From Eretmocerus hayati (Eukaryota; Arthropoda; Insecta; Hymenoptera; Aphelinidae): DNA of 64,000 nt. A program made the translations under genes and the position numbers. The notes beneath the pieces are model-generated. The model saw nothing but the letters and a program-made list of their open reading frames with translations. It made no database searches and was not told the DNA's origin. Shown piece by piece: positions 45,953 through 57,515 of this stretch. The stretch spans positions 86,832,907-86,896,906 of the forward strand of contig CM056744.1 of NCBI GenBank assembly GCA_029851415.1. The letters are read 5' to 3'. Within the stretch, counting starts at the first letter, position 1; each line of letters starts with the position of its first letter.

Positions 45953-48589
45953 GTGGTATTATTTCTACTGTGTTGGCAATGCGTGAGCGGACAAGAGTCA
46001 GATGTTTCATCCGAGTCGTTACTTGATCAAATAGCCTTGCCAACAAAGATAAGTGATGAAATCTCACAAAAGCCGACTAAGAATCCATCAGTCAAGAAAT
46101 ATTCGGGAGAAGATCGCATCGAAAGTTCAACCTTGTATTATGAGAACTCCAATGGATTCAAACCTCTCATATCCTCTGCTCAGAAGTTAGAATGGAAGAA
46201 AGATTTGACCAAATTTGAGAAGGGTTCCTTGAGATATAACAGAACAAAACCTGCATATGATGAAAATGATGATTCTGATTCCGATTCAACGCATGAGGAT
46301 CTCTCGGACATCTCTAGTTCACATAAAAATCGAAGATCGTATTACAACGAGGAGAGTCAAGAAGATTTTGAATTACTGAAAGTGAGTAATGGTACTCCGA
46401 CGGTCGCTAGTTATGCCTCCTATCATGCAAATCCAGGAATAAACTCTGGTGTTCATCAAGATAATACAAATTCTGAAACGACGCTTCAAATCAAGAGTAG
46501 GAACCGAGGTAAAAGAATTCAGAACTATTTGGGGAATTATCATGAGGATGGAGAAAACTCTGGACAGCCGTTACGAAATCAGCCGGAAGAAAAAAAGAAC
46601 GAGTACCAACATGGGGAATCTTCGAATTATCATTCTCATGGTACCGGATATCTAACTGACCAATTGGCCCATACATCAAATCCCAACCACTTGACCTATA
46701 CCTCTCCAAGATCCGTTCACAAAACTGAAGCTTCAACAACTCAGAGGAGCAGTCCATGGAGGATCAAAAGTCCGATAGTCATTCAACCGAACGTATACAA
46801 AACGGACAAATTTGGCAGAGATCCTGTTTACATCACTTCAAGTACTCCGAATCCACATGAGAGGAACAGGAATCAAGTTAATAATTCAAAAGTGGAAAAT
46901 GTAGCATTTGGAAAAAATGTAGCTGTCGATGGTACGAATAGAAACTATGTCTCTCCCAATCCACAAGATTCGTCATCAGAGATTACGGGTTTTACAGACG
47001 ACAAAGAAAAAACAGATTCTCAGACATCTAATCAAGGTCACTCTCACCTATCTCAAGACTCATCGAGAAGATCCGCAAAAGAACATCGTACGTCATACGA
47101 TAATTCATATGATGATCAAGGACGCAAACGCAACAATCTTAGATCAAAATCTCGTTACCGACCAAAGTACGAATCATCTCAAGCAAACAACGACGATGAA
47201 GATTATGATATAGGAAGTTATACCAGAAACAGTGAAAATATTCATAATCGTAGACAGAAACCCAATAAAGGGAATTCTTGGAACCAAATTGGTCCAAACG
47301 TCGAAGTATCTCATTCGAGTGGTTTTGAAGTCGGCCAGATTGAAAAACCCAAGCTCCACATTTTACCAGTCAATATACTGTCGAATTTTGATCATGCTAC
47401 AGCTTTGGATAACAGTCAAGGATTTGACATATCGAATGCAATGATCTCAGGTTTTGTTCCTGAAGGCTCATTCGTAACAACCTCCGCTCCATTTATAAGT
47501 TCATCTCCAAGTTACTTCGAGCAAAATTCAATTTCCAGCACTGCCAAGCCGAGAATGGAAATTTCATCAATTCCCGATATCATCGTTGGCCAAAGTTCTT
47601 TTAACAATCCAGTCCAAGCAGTTGTGATGCCAAACAGTCTACAACAGAACATATTTAGCCAGTACATGCAAAGCACTGGTTCACCAGCAATATTTGCCGT
47701 AACACCATCTTCAGGAGTCTCGTCATCGACTATGGATTCAATATTCCAACCAAAATCTCACCAGAAACAAAAATCGTCCAAGCAAGGATCCCACTCTAAT
47801 TACAACACAGCATTATCTGGAGATGCAAATACCTCAACAGAGCATGAATCATTCAAGCTTCACAGTATCCAGCCAACTACAAGCCGTTCAAGTTCAATAA
47901 AATCTGATTCTTCCAATAAAAAGAGGTTTAATGGAGAGGGACAATATTTAGCATCTGCAAGTTTCTCTGTAGATCATGGAAACTATGGTGACATAAGCGA
48001 TCGTAGAGGAAATAGGAATTCAGGGAGAAAGAACAATCACAAGAATCACCAGTATCACAATCATCAAGATGAAGATGAGGATGATGATGGAAACGATGAT
48101 TCGAATTACAATCGATCAAATAACCGGGGGAAGACAAAACACGATAGCAGTTCTCATTTGCAACCTACTATGATTCCAGCAATACTGCACACAGGTATTG
48201 GATTGATAAACAATCAAAACCCACTTTTACAAAGTCAGTTGTTGCTGACCAACCCTCAACAGAATTTGGATGTGCTACGATCTACGAATGATGCTCTTAG
48301 AAATTCCATGAAACAACTGCAAGACAGTATTCAGAATCAGCAGTATCAGCTATCTGGAATGTCTAGCTTGGACAACATTGGTGGATCGAGTAGTAACGTT
48401 TTCCAGAAAGCCCAACTGCCTGTTATGGGTACGAGGAATGTCCATATCGGAAATCCTAACCTCAATGCAAATACTTTTGCAATCAATCAAATACCAGCTA
48501 CAATTGTGACAACACCTATTCCAATATTTACTACAGCAGGATTTATTTCATCTAAACAGGGTTTTTCATCAACGACACCAGATTCTTCG
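45953..48589 (+). CDS. Gene 1, exon 2: secreted, disordered Ser/Asn/Gln-rich protein
   Basis: An 879-codon open stretch is by far the longest in the window. It begins after the acceptor TATTTTTCAG with VVLFLLCWQCVSGQESD, the hydrophobic part of a signal peptide with likely cleavage after CVSG. The rest has no globular domain that I recognise. It is rich in Ser, Asn, Gln, His and charged residues, has an acidic tract DEDEDDDGNDD near 48067, and has very few Cys after the signal. Such composition fits an extracellular structural or matrix protein, but no family is named. The exon ends TCG|GTAAGC at 48590 in phase 0. Without splicing the frame runs to a stop at 48632. An internal CTGAAA|GTGAGTAATG at 46381 is a strong cryptic donor. 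Confidence 0.75.
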
Positions 48590-48667
48590 GTAAGCTATCG
48601 AATCTTTGATTATCCTCCAAAAAAAATCATTTAATAGATTAATGAATAGACATTTTCTCATCCTTAG

Positions 48668-49816
48668 GTTGCAGACAGACCACTCTACAACCCAATCAAC
48701 TTTGTTCCAAACTACGATCTAGTTAAGAGTCAATCAGTTCTGAATACCAACGTCGTACCAAGCGATCAGTTCTCGCAACAGAATCTGAATTTGATACCAT
48801 TGGTCCCTGGTGGAAATTTCTACAAACATTCTCAAGGAGCGCAATCTGATTTAGTTAATAAACCGAAATTGAGTTCGGATCTTGAGAAATATGCCGAAGA
48901 GATGTTCAAAGAGTCTTTAAAAACAATGTACAATTCACACAAATGGAATCATGATCAGTTCCCAGCTAATGTCAGTCTCGTTGATAATTCTGAGTTCGCA
49001 AGATTACGTAATGAACTTCTCCGAATCAAAAGTACTCTGAGAGATACAAAGCCACAAAAAGATGTTTTGGAGGCCCACCATACAGAGAATAAGATTCGCA
49101 CTGTGAAACCTAACCATGATTCTAGGCGGCCAGATTCTGCTGAACAATTTTACAAACAGACGTACAAGTCAAATTCCCACCACTCACATCACAATCATCC
49201 TCATCATCATAGACATAAAACTGAAATAATTGATTTTCTTACTCCACCAAAGGCGGATTCTTACTCATCCAAGAGTCCTTTCCATGATAAACCCGCAAAG
49301 AAACGGCCGAGTCATGGAAATCGTGCAAAGGTTAACCGTGAAAAGAGTAGACCTAGACCAAGACAGGGCACTGTTTCTAAACCTATAGGACTAGAACCTC
49401 AAGCGAGTTCTATAATGGATTTCAGACGTCCTCTGAGACTGAGTGTTGTTAAAAATTATAACAGTCATCCAGAATTTTACTCATCACATTACAGTAACCT
49501 CCCAACTTTCACAACTCCATCGCCAAAGAATAAGCCATTTAAGGCATCTATTGAGATTAAATCATCGGAAAGCGATTTTTTAGAGTTGAATAATCAGAGA
49601 AGTCATAATTTGGCGGGTCTCCTTATGAAAAACAAACAGCTTCCGACGGGGAAGAATACATACAGTGAGTTAGACACTCTAGGCCAATTTTTTGATGAAA
49701 ACAAAAAGAACTTGCAATCACAGATCGCTGACAGTGTACAACTGAGTCCTCAGAAAAAATTTGAAAGGCCTTTCTTGCCCATACCTTTGACAAGGATCGT
49801 GAGTGAATCAGACTGA
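48668..49816 (+). CDS. Gene 1, exon 3 (C-terminal part)
   Basis: After a 78-bp intron (GTAAGC … TCATCCTTAG) the frame resumes in phase 0 with VADRPLYNPINFVPNY and runs 382 codons to TGA. The segment has a helical-looking stretch (YAEEMFKESLKTMYN, then SEFARLRNELLRIKS), a His cluster at about 49172-49217 that could bind metal, and basic, proline-containing sequence. With exons 1 and 2 the protein would be about 1270 residues. Homology is not recognised. Confidence 0.75.
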   Translation, partial: VADRPLYNPINFVPNYDLVKSQSVLNTNVVPSDQFSQQNLNLIPLVPGGNFYKHSQGAQSDLVNKPKLSSDLEKYAEEMFKESLKTMYNSHKWNHDQFPANVSLVDNSEFARLRNELLRIKSTLRDTKPQKDVLEAHHTENKIRTVKPNHDSRRPDSAEQFYKQTYKSNSHHSHHNHPHHHRHKTEIIDFLTPPKADSYSSKSPFHDKPAKKRPSHGNRAKVNREKSRPRPRQGTVSKPIGLEPQASSIMDFRRPLRLSVVKNYNSHPEFYSSHYSNLPTFTTPSPKNKPFKASIEIKSSESDFLELNNQRSHNLAGLLMKNKQLPTGKNTYSELDTLGQFFDENKKNLQSQIADSVQLSPQKKFERPFLPIPLTRIVSESD

Positions 49817-50189
49817 GACCTGGTGAATAATATGCAAAAATTCCATCTCCTCTCCCAGAATTGTACATTAACAGTAAATGTAAGTGTAAAGAACGAGGAT
49901 TATCCCAACTTCAAAAGGTTAGATTGGAATTATAGGGACAGCCTCACATTGTTACAGTCCAGTCTATATAAATCCCACTGATACGTACACACTTGATGTA
50001 TATCTATCATGTTTCATTTGTGGTACGTTGAATGAATTCATTCTACATTAGAGGATCTAATGAGAATTCATGCGAAAGTTGATACAATGTTATACGAAGC
50101 AGGCTCTATTGATAAGTAGAGTCTTTCTTGCAAAGATATGTTGACTGACACTTAGATATAAGTTTTCATCTAACGATAATCATTTTGTA

Positions 50190-50195
50190 AATAAA
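50190..50195 (+). terminator. Poly(A) signal of gene 1
   Basis: AATAAA (in GTAAATAAAAAATAG) lies about 375 bp after the gene 1 stop codon. A second AATAAA is at about 50330. Either could direct 3'-end formation. Confidence 0.5.
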
Positions 50196-50845
50196 AAATA
50201 GTACGAATACGCACGAAGTGCCTTGGCGGGATTTTGTAAAGAAACCGGATGCAAAATCGTTTTCGTAGTTATCCATTTTACGAAACACGAAAACTTCCAG
50301 ATTTTCTTTCTCAAATAATTATATTAAGAATAAAATCTTGATGAAGCAAAACAAATCAACACTGAATTTGAGCGCGAAGCACTAAATTTTTCTCCTAACG
50401 GATTGCGTACTCCTCAGCAAATTCATCCGATAGAATCTCGACTGGCCCCTAGGATCAAGATTGGTCGGTTGAGGTTCGACATCTTTTCTTTGTATCGGGT
50501 TTTTCACAGCAGAATATTATTGGTGTATACTCACATTGTTATTCCAAAGACATAAGTATACAATCATTAATCAAGACAAATTAGGGTACATTATGGATCT
50601 TTGATCATTATCAAAAGGAATGAGTACCTTACCTGCAGAAAAATAAATTGATTCATCGATGTAACTATTGTATGATCAGAATAGATGGAAATATTAGAAT
50701 TGAGTTCTTTGTCTCGAAAATTCAATTTCTCTAGAAGAAAAATGTCTGAAGTCACGAAAGATTTGATCGAGGACATGTCATCGCCAATACTTGGGAATAG
50801 ACAAGCAGAAAATATTGGTAAGATCTTTCATGTGATTTCACCTAT
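50196..50845. other. No gene seen
   Basis: The 3' flank of gene 1, with only short frames. Confidence 0.5.
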
Positions 50846-51180
50846 TTTGAGGTAAGAGGAATTAGTTTGCCTTTATTAAGCCATTTTCTCAATCACCTCG
50901 GCCCACTTCAATGCTGATCAATGTATCTTGGTTCATTCTGGAGCTTATCTCAAGGTCTCCGAAATGATCTTGAACACTTTCAACTTGAACAATTTCAATT
51001 CACTGGAGCTGAGATATCTCAAATTTTCCATGAGGTAATTTTTGAAGAGTTCAAAAGATGCTGGAACCAACCTTCATCCAAAATTGGTGATGAATTGCAT
51101 TCAATTCCTAAAATCATTTTTCATTACTCTAACCCAAAAATGCCGCGTTTAAATAGGATTTTAGGGTTCTCGTAATGAAA
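50846..51180 (-). repeat. R1 repeat fragment, copy (c)
   Basis: AGGTAAGAGGAATTAGTTTG and the following ATTAAGCCATTTTCTCAAT correspond to the complement of the right end of R1 copy (b) near 23587. Similarity fades toward 51180, where a GC-rich hairpin begins. Confidence 0.55.
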
Positions 51181-51305
51181 AAATATATCCGCACCTCGCT
51201 TGCAAGCCCATTCTGGGCACTGGAGGATATGTGTGTCTCGCTTCGCTCGACACACAAACTGCCCTAGTGCCCAAAGTGGGCTACCGCGCTCAGTACGGAA
51301 ATATA
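51180..51305. repeat. Hairpin with GC-rich loop
   Basis: CAAGCCCATTCTGGGCAC pairs with GTGCCCAAAGTGGGCT, and GTGTGTCTCG with CTCGACACAC, around a CTTCG loop. Outer bases TATATCCG / CGGAAATATA extend the stem. It resembles the hairpin at 19562-19655 in layout: a long stem with a short CG-rich loop. Confidence 0.65.
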
Positions 51306-51378
51306 CTATTGATCTACTCAGTAAGCATATTTTGCTCGATATCTGCAGACGAGCCTGCAGAGTTTCCATCGGTTGATC

Positions 51379-51888
51379 ACTTAAATAAGTGTTCCTAACT
51401 TGCTTCTATGCTCAATTTGTCTCCATATGCCGATCTCACGAATGAACACTTCCTGACCTTCCCACAAATTTTCATCACGATGATTATGTCGTAATATTAG
51501 TAAATGAGTGACTTGTATCGACCTCGAATAAGTTCCACGTTTTCCAGTGAATTTTGAAGTGATTTTCACATTTTCCGTGTTTGCACAGCTGAAAAATCCC
51601 CGAGGAACTCGGGCCCAGTAAAACCTGTGCCAGAAGTGTTAGATTTCACCAATCTCAACGTAAATTGGCGCATTTAATCCTTTAACCCAAGACCTTCAGT
51701 ATCCGTTTTCCAGAGTTGCAGAAATTCGATCTGGACCGTGATCCGAACCTGTTTCATGTGCAAAATATGGAGATGACTTGTTAATCAAAAGTGCGATCAT
51801 TGGAGTGTACCCAGCATGCCCCCAAATGGTCATTTTGGAAGGATGTGCAGTTTGCCTTCTGACACCACTGTAGGCCAAATTTGTTGGA
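51379..51888 (+). repeat. R1 repeat fragment, copy (d), left part
   Basis: From AATAAGTGTTCCTAACTTGC onward this is colinear with R1 copy (b) for about 480 bp. Shared blocks include CATATGCCGATCTCA, TCCGTGTTTGCAC(A/G)GCT and GGAGTGTACCCA(G/A)CATGCC. It is truncated before its right end by the MITE at 51889. Confidence 0.7.
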
Positions 51889-52003
51889 ATAGTATATTAC
51901 GCAACTAGGGAGTAAAGTGGGCCTTTTACTCCCGGGTTTCGCCTCGAGCGATAAACACCCGGTAGTTTGAGGCCCATATTACTCCCGAGTTGCGTATGCT
52001 ATT
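51889..52003. repeat. Hairpin MITE
   Basis: ATAGTATATTACGCAACT at the left pairs with AGTTGCGTATGCTAT at the right. Inside, GGGAGTAAAGTGGGCC faces GGCCCATATTACTCCC. The core holds CTCGAGCGATAAACACCCGG. The extra DNA in the left arm of the 24240-25420 fold-back (24430-24660) shares ATACGCAACT and ACTCCCG blocks and may belong to the same family. Confidence 0.7.
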
Positions 52004-53400
52004 TTTTATCCCACGGGACTAAAGTACGCCCCCTCCCCCATCCACGCGCGCATCCGAGCATGCATTCTTTGGCACAGTGGGCCACAACGACCGTGTCATT
52101 GTCAGTTATGCCGCATTGGAAATACCGAAGCTAATCGTCGGGGGTGGCGGGGACGGGGTCCGGGGCGGAGCCCCTCGACTGAAAAAAATTTTGAAATGGT
52201 CTAAAAAATCTTCATTTTGTAATATCATATCAACTTTTCTGAATTTCCAACTAGAATCGATCTCTTGATATTCTCCCATTTAACGTTACACAGCTCAATA
52301 TTCGAATATTATTTGAAAAATGTTTTTGAAAATTAATATTCATTGATACTTTTTTGAAATCCTTTCAATAATATGATCTCTCCAGAATACGTTTGTATAA
52401 CGCTCGAATCATTAAACTCAAAAGTTCACCTTCTTCCAGCTATTTTCTATAATTATTATCATAATATAACTGGGTATGAGTTTTTGCATTCTAGAGGTAG
52501 ATGCGACCTTCCTCAGCAAAGCTGAGGACCGGATCGTTCTTGCCATGAAATTTTACGCCTAAAACGTATCCTTTGAACACCCAGACGGATCAAATATATC
52601 CTCTCCGATACTTGGCTACCAATGAAAAATACCCTGAAATCCGGGCCAAGTTCACAGTCATTCCTTTGAGAACATTCGTACTCTCAAAGAAGCTAAGACA
52701 ACCCTAGATGTGCTGATATTACCCAGGCAAGACATTTTCATCCTAGACTAGAGTGGCAACTAGCGAGGCCAAAACTAAGGATGGGGTCGATTCCTACGTC
52801 AAATCTTACGTCAAAAACGTATTTTTGAAGATTTTGAGCGATGCAAAGAGCCAAGAATGAGAGGCAGAGCAAGAATCACTAACAAAATCACAAAAATTAC
52901 AAAGGCATAAATACGCTGATACTAAGCCCGATATGTGTGATCTTCTGTTTGCATTATTTTTCAGCTTCACAGCACCGCTGAGAATTCCCCGAAATACGTT
53001 TCCGGTATGAAATTTGATGTAAAATTCGATCCCGTATTCGATCCCGTCGTTAATTTCGACCTGTCTATGGATTTTCCTGGCTTCCCGAAGAGGCTCAAAA
53101 ATCTTTAAGGGATATGTTTTAGACAGAAATTATGATGAAATCAAAGTTAGAATTCGTCCCTAAAATGCTATGACTCATACTCAGTTATATGTATTTGTGT
53201 TACATTAGTAAGGCCATAACTCGATAGCAGCCATGGAGAGGTACTGTTTAGACTCCCGGATCGTGCTCAGCAGCCCAAAACACGTCCTAAACGACTTCTA
53301 CCGTTTTTGACCAGTCAGATGTTTTCTTTGTAGGTCTGTGTGATTGTGAAATTGCCTGAGGAATTGGTCTCAAAAATAAATTGTTATGATCGTGAGGAGA
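52004..53400. other. No gene seen
   Basis: A GC-rich patch at 52020-52180 includes GGTCCGGGGCGGAGCCCC, an imperfect palindrome with no coding support. The rest is AT-rich with short frames. The patch may be a transposon end, since CACAGTGGGCC recurs here and near 28080. Confidence 0.45.
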
Positions 53401-53703
53401 AATTCTGATGGAATTCATGGAAAATCTTAACCTCATATTCCTTCATCTGTCTACAATCATCTTGGAGTCAATCGAAAATCACCAGAATATATTAGAAATG
53501 GTCAATGGGACTTCATCAGTGGGCCCCACATTGTTTCTGATAGTGCTTCTTGTTCTGGAAAAGTTTCTTCAACTTCAGAAGTATTCATCAAAAGACCATC
53601 CGCAGAATCCTGATCATGTTTTTTCAGAGTTTTCATGGTTCATACATCAATTTGTGACTTCTTCAATTTCGATTTGCAGAATCATAAAATAAATAGCAAG
53701 ACA

Positions 53704-53858
53704 GCAAGGTATCCACTCTACGGAGTGATACTACTTATTTGAAATGGAATGGAAAAAACAGATTAGGAATGATAGAACTTGAAAACGACTCATCAGTAAG
53801 CAAAGGATTCAAATTCTCGGGAGAGGATTCCAATAAATCATCTCAGACCTTGGCATGC
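53704..53858 (+). CDS. Possible exon of an unrecognised gene
   Basis: A frame rich in Ser, Asn, Asp and Lys (KVSTLRSDTTYLKWNGK onward) ends at a good donor, GCATGC|GTGAGTAG, in phase 0. Its composition resembles the two secreted-protein genes. It joins in frame to the candidate exon at 54158. Whether it is a real gene or a relic is unclear. Confidence 0.25.
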
Positions 53859-54157
53859 GTGAGTAGATTGCGTTTTGACATTCATCTTGTACAAAGGTGA
53901 TTTTTATCATAAAAGATAGTGTAACCCAAAAGAACCCAAATTTGTAGTGATATACAATACCTTAAACTGTCTCCAAAAAAATCAAGAGATTCTCTTCATC
54001 AGAGTCTTATTCATTCCACAGAAAGCACCATCCATACTCTCTGAGTTTTGAGAAATCTGATGAACCTTGAAAGTAAAAGGAACAGAGCAATGTTCCTCAG
54101 ACTTCCTTTTGCAGAACAGAAATATTCTTTTATCTGATTTGTTCATGTATTCTGCAG

Positions 54158-54256
54158 GTTCAGGCAAGAACAGCGAAAAGAATCTCAGAGATCTCGGAGT
54201 CTATTCTGTTTTTGTGCATGCATAACTTAGCTCGTAGTTGTAGTTCAACGTCCTAA
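54158..54256 (+). CDS. Possible last exon following 53858
   Basis: After the acceptor TGTATTCTGCAG the phase-0 frame VQARTAKRISEISESILF continues to a TAA after 32 codons. Acceptor and phase agree with the donor at 53859; otherwise there is no support. Confidence 0.2.
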   Translation, partial: VQARTAKRISEISESILFLCMHNLARSCSSTS

Positions 54257-54413
54257 TTGCTGCAATCCAACATCGCCAAGAGCACCGATGGTGGCTAATA
54301 CATTGCTCGGCAGAAAGTGAGAACGGAGGAATCGAAATCTGTTTTTCTCAGTCAGACTTTTTATAATTTCAAGAAAGTACAATCCGTTCCAACGTCTCGC
54401 TTCAATGATCACG

Positions 54414-54452
54414 CAATAAAAGAGACGCGACACGTCTCAAAAGCAACAGTCG
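54414..54452 (+). promoter_or_regulatory. Putative core promoter of gene 2
   Basis: An AATAAAAG box at 54415 is followed about 32 bp later by AACAGTCG, an initiator-like site with its A at 54448. The presumed leader then reaches the ATG at 54486. An alternative TATATAAAAAG at 55390-55400 lies 170 bp before exon 2 and could drive a transcript with another start. Confidence 0.4.
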
Positions 54453-54485
54453 AGATGTTTGTCTATTAGTGCTTGCCTGCATCGC

Positions 54486-54500
54486 ATGAAAATCACAATG
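54486..54500 (+). CDS. Gene 2, exon 1 (start of signal peptide)
   Basis: ATG AAA ATC ACA ATG ends in phase 0 at a donor, ATG|GTACGAG. Joined to exon 2 it gives MKITM followed by IWLMVFILGHITQS, a plausible signal peptide. The intron would be 1069 bp. The donor is not perfect and the assignment is inferred from phase and from analogy with gene 1. Confidence 0.4.
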
Positions 54501-55569
54501 GTACGAGATTTCTCAAATTTTTAGTCACATTGAAAGTGATTCAAATCTGGAGGTGTGAAGTGTGTTCTAGTGGAGTGAAGGTGGTGATTCATGTGGGATC
54601 TTTCTTAGTATTGGTCAGATAGAAATATGATAGTGAACAGCCTCCTCAAAAATTCCTGATGGATATTATAGGAATTGGATGGAAGTCCCTCGACTGCCAT
54701 CCAATCCTGGCTTATTCGTCGTGAATTGAGATAACTATGGAATCGGGGAAATGGATGCTTTGAGGGCTTGTTTATATAAAAAAGACCTCTGGTTCGTGAG
54801 CTCCAATTCGAATCACATCACTCCGTGTCGAACAGTGGAAAATTTTCCTTGGCACTTTGGGAGAGATCGAGGAAACTCAGTCGTCCACGTTCGTAGTACT
54901 TCAATTGATCTTTTCCATCATCCAATCTCCGCAAAATTGTTTCTCAAATTTGCAAAATTTTATGTGGGAACTATTTTCTCGAGAAAATCACGAAAAAAAT
55001 TCGAATGAAACTCCGTTTTTAGTTACCTTACGGCGGCGCCACTCAAGAGTCATCTCATGGAGTCCATGTTACTCCATACCTCGATTTAGAAAAATCAAAA
55101 CCCGCGTGAGCTGAGATACATAACTTAAATTCAACTATCTGGGAGCCAAACCATTGCTATTTCACGATAAAAGTATAGGAAATACACTCACCTGAAATGT
55201 ACGCCAGTCCTGAGGGCGAGTGTACAACTGCTCAAGAACTCACTTGTATCAGGTCTTCCTAGTTTGTCATACAAATCAGCCCGTTAGGGGCTTCATTAGG
55301 CATAAAATATTTACCAAGAGAAGTTTGTAATGATACAATGGTCGTAGGGTAGAATTTCTTTCGAAACTAAGTGAGCCGTCCCTTCCAACTATATAAAAAG
55401 TCACGACAAGTACTAGCAGTTAATATTTTTCTAGATTTTGAATTGAGATACTGTGGAAATTCTTCGAACTTCATCCTCGAGTGTTTGAAATTAGTTCTTT
55501 CAATCGATTACTCTACCATAACCTGGATGGATATCTTAAGGGATATTTAGATAAGAATTGTATTTGCAG

Positions 55570-57082
55570 ATCTGGTTGATGGTCTTCATACTTGGGCATA
55601 TTACACAGAGTTTCGAGCAGTCTATCGATTCTGCTATCAGATCATCTAATGACTCTGGAGGTTCTCTTCTTATCAGATCAAATGTACAGAGTCCTCTTGA
55701 GTTCAGACGACGTCGAGAAATTTATTTCAGCGCAGGGAGTTTACAAGATGAAGGAGGTCCCATTTTTAAAACTCTCAACCAGGACACGAGTAAGGTTTCC
55801 AAAGAATCTTCAATCCCGGAATCGATCCGGATAACCCGAAGTACTTCTTTTGGCAAATTTGAGAATCACCAAAAGTTTGCGTCTTCCAAGAATTTCCCAT
55901 CAGAGTACCACTCTAGTTTTCTGAAAAAACAGCCGAGTTTAGCATTCGATTCATCCGCAGCTGAGAGCCAAAATATTCTTAATCGAGCATCTGCCTCTGC
56001 TAACGGGGTGCCGAATGGTGGCGTGAATCTTCCATATCTTGGAACTTTCACTCCGCAACCTCATACTGTTGTACCAGAACTCTCAAACCCACCATACATT
56101 GATACATACATAAATCCGAAGAGAGATGGATCAAGTACAACGTCATATCCACGTGGCGTTGGGTCAAATGCACCAATCTACAATGTTCAAGATCAAAATC
56201 CTTTGACAGTTCAGAAATTAGGTCAAATTTACAATCAAGTTCAGTTCAATCCCTCGGGTAAAAATACTCATGGTCATCTTCAGTCAACCCAAGTCAATCC
56301 AAGAAGCTATTCGTCATCGAACTATGGCAACCAGCAACAGTTGCAAGTCTCTCCTTTGTCAAATTTTGGATCTAACTCTATAATCAGTAACCAATATGGG
56401 ACCATCCCAACGATTGAGACGGGAAGCAACGGTCTGACTCTACCCATAATTCAACTTCAGACAGTCTCAGATTTTCCAAGCTACATGCAACAAGCCGCCT
56501 CATCGCCATTACTTTTCGACACTGAAACTGGTCTTCAGTACAAACTCCAACCTGGTTTTGGCGCATCATTTGACTTCGCTAAGCCTAAGATCAAAAAACA
56601 GAAGTTAGTGACCAATACAGCATTCCAGAAGCCGATTTCGGCCCTCACAACAGGATATCAAGCTCAGATACCTCATAACAATGTCCAACTCTCTACTTTC
56701 GGAGGGAATGATGGACCCGAGCTCATAAATCTAGGCCTTTCACAATTCCCAGACGATTATGTGGAATTCAGTAAGCAAACTCAATTACACTTTGATGGAG
56801 CTCAAAATCAGGATTCTGACAAAAAGAATAAGAATATCCGCCAATCCAAGCCTTTCGAGCATGTAAGATCTGAAGTCGAAGTATTTGACAAGAAGAAATC
56901 ACCACCACCATTATCTAAAATGAAAAGTGATGAAAGTGATGAGAGCGTCAGCAACGATGGCAAGTATTGTATTGGGTCAGATTCTGCATACTCATACTGT
57001 ATTACACTTTTCTGTGATCCATTCTCATCTAATGAATTCAACTCTTTCGATATAAATTTTGGAACAAACAACCAAGTTGCCT
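55570..57082 (+). CDS. Gene 2, exon 2: secreted, disordered Ser/Asn/Gln/Pro-rich protein
   Basis: This frame of about 505 codons follows the acceptor TTGTATTTGCAG and starts IWLMVFILGHITQSFEQS, a hydrophobic signal segment. A basic RRRR cluster follows at about residue 52, then long low-complexity Ser, Asn, Gln and Pro sequence (for example FTPQPHTVVPELSNPPY). There is no recognised domain. Near the end are four Cys residues in about 40 codons. The unspliced frame stops at TGA 57091-57093. A donor GCCT|GTGAACA at 57083 would instead join exon 3 in the right phase (T|AT), which I prefer because exons 3 and 4 then stay open. A CAT|GTAAGATC at 56863 is a strong donor in the wrong phase. Function is unknown; the protein is probably extracellular. 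Confidence 0.7.
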
Positions 57083-57354
57083 GTGAACAATGAGAATGCA
57101 ATAGGATGAGAAAGAATCGATTCCTTTCCCCTCGACTCCCTATTATAGATTATGACAGAGTTTTGTGTAATGGACTGCATTAAGACTGAACATCAAACAT
57201 CCAATACTTCATTCTCGTATCCACAAGGATTTGAGTGTTCAGTGAAATCCATGCAAAGTAGTCAATTCGTTCTAAGAGTAATTGTCACATACCGATTCAT
57301 CAAATACTTTCCCAAAATGAATGAATTCTTCATATCAACATTGTAGAAATTGGT

Positions 57355-57432
57355 TGAACTTTCAACCAACAAGTTCAATTTGTTGGATGAAAATTCAATC
57401 AGTTGATTGAAAATTCAACCAGCTCGTTGATA
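57355..57432. repeat. GTTGAA/TTCAAC short repeat in gene 2 intron 3
   Basis: GGTTGAACTTTCAACC and related TTGGATGAAAATTCAATC and TTGATTGAAAATTCAACC copies form overlapping small palindromes. No role is assigned. Confidence 0.6.
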
Positions 57433-57515
57433 CCCTGTACTTTTTCTTGCACAAGAGATTCATCGGGTTGGTAAAATTGTCGACAAAATTTTTCTCATTG
57501 AAATTATCATTCCAG

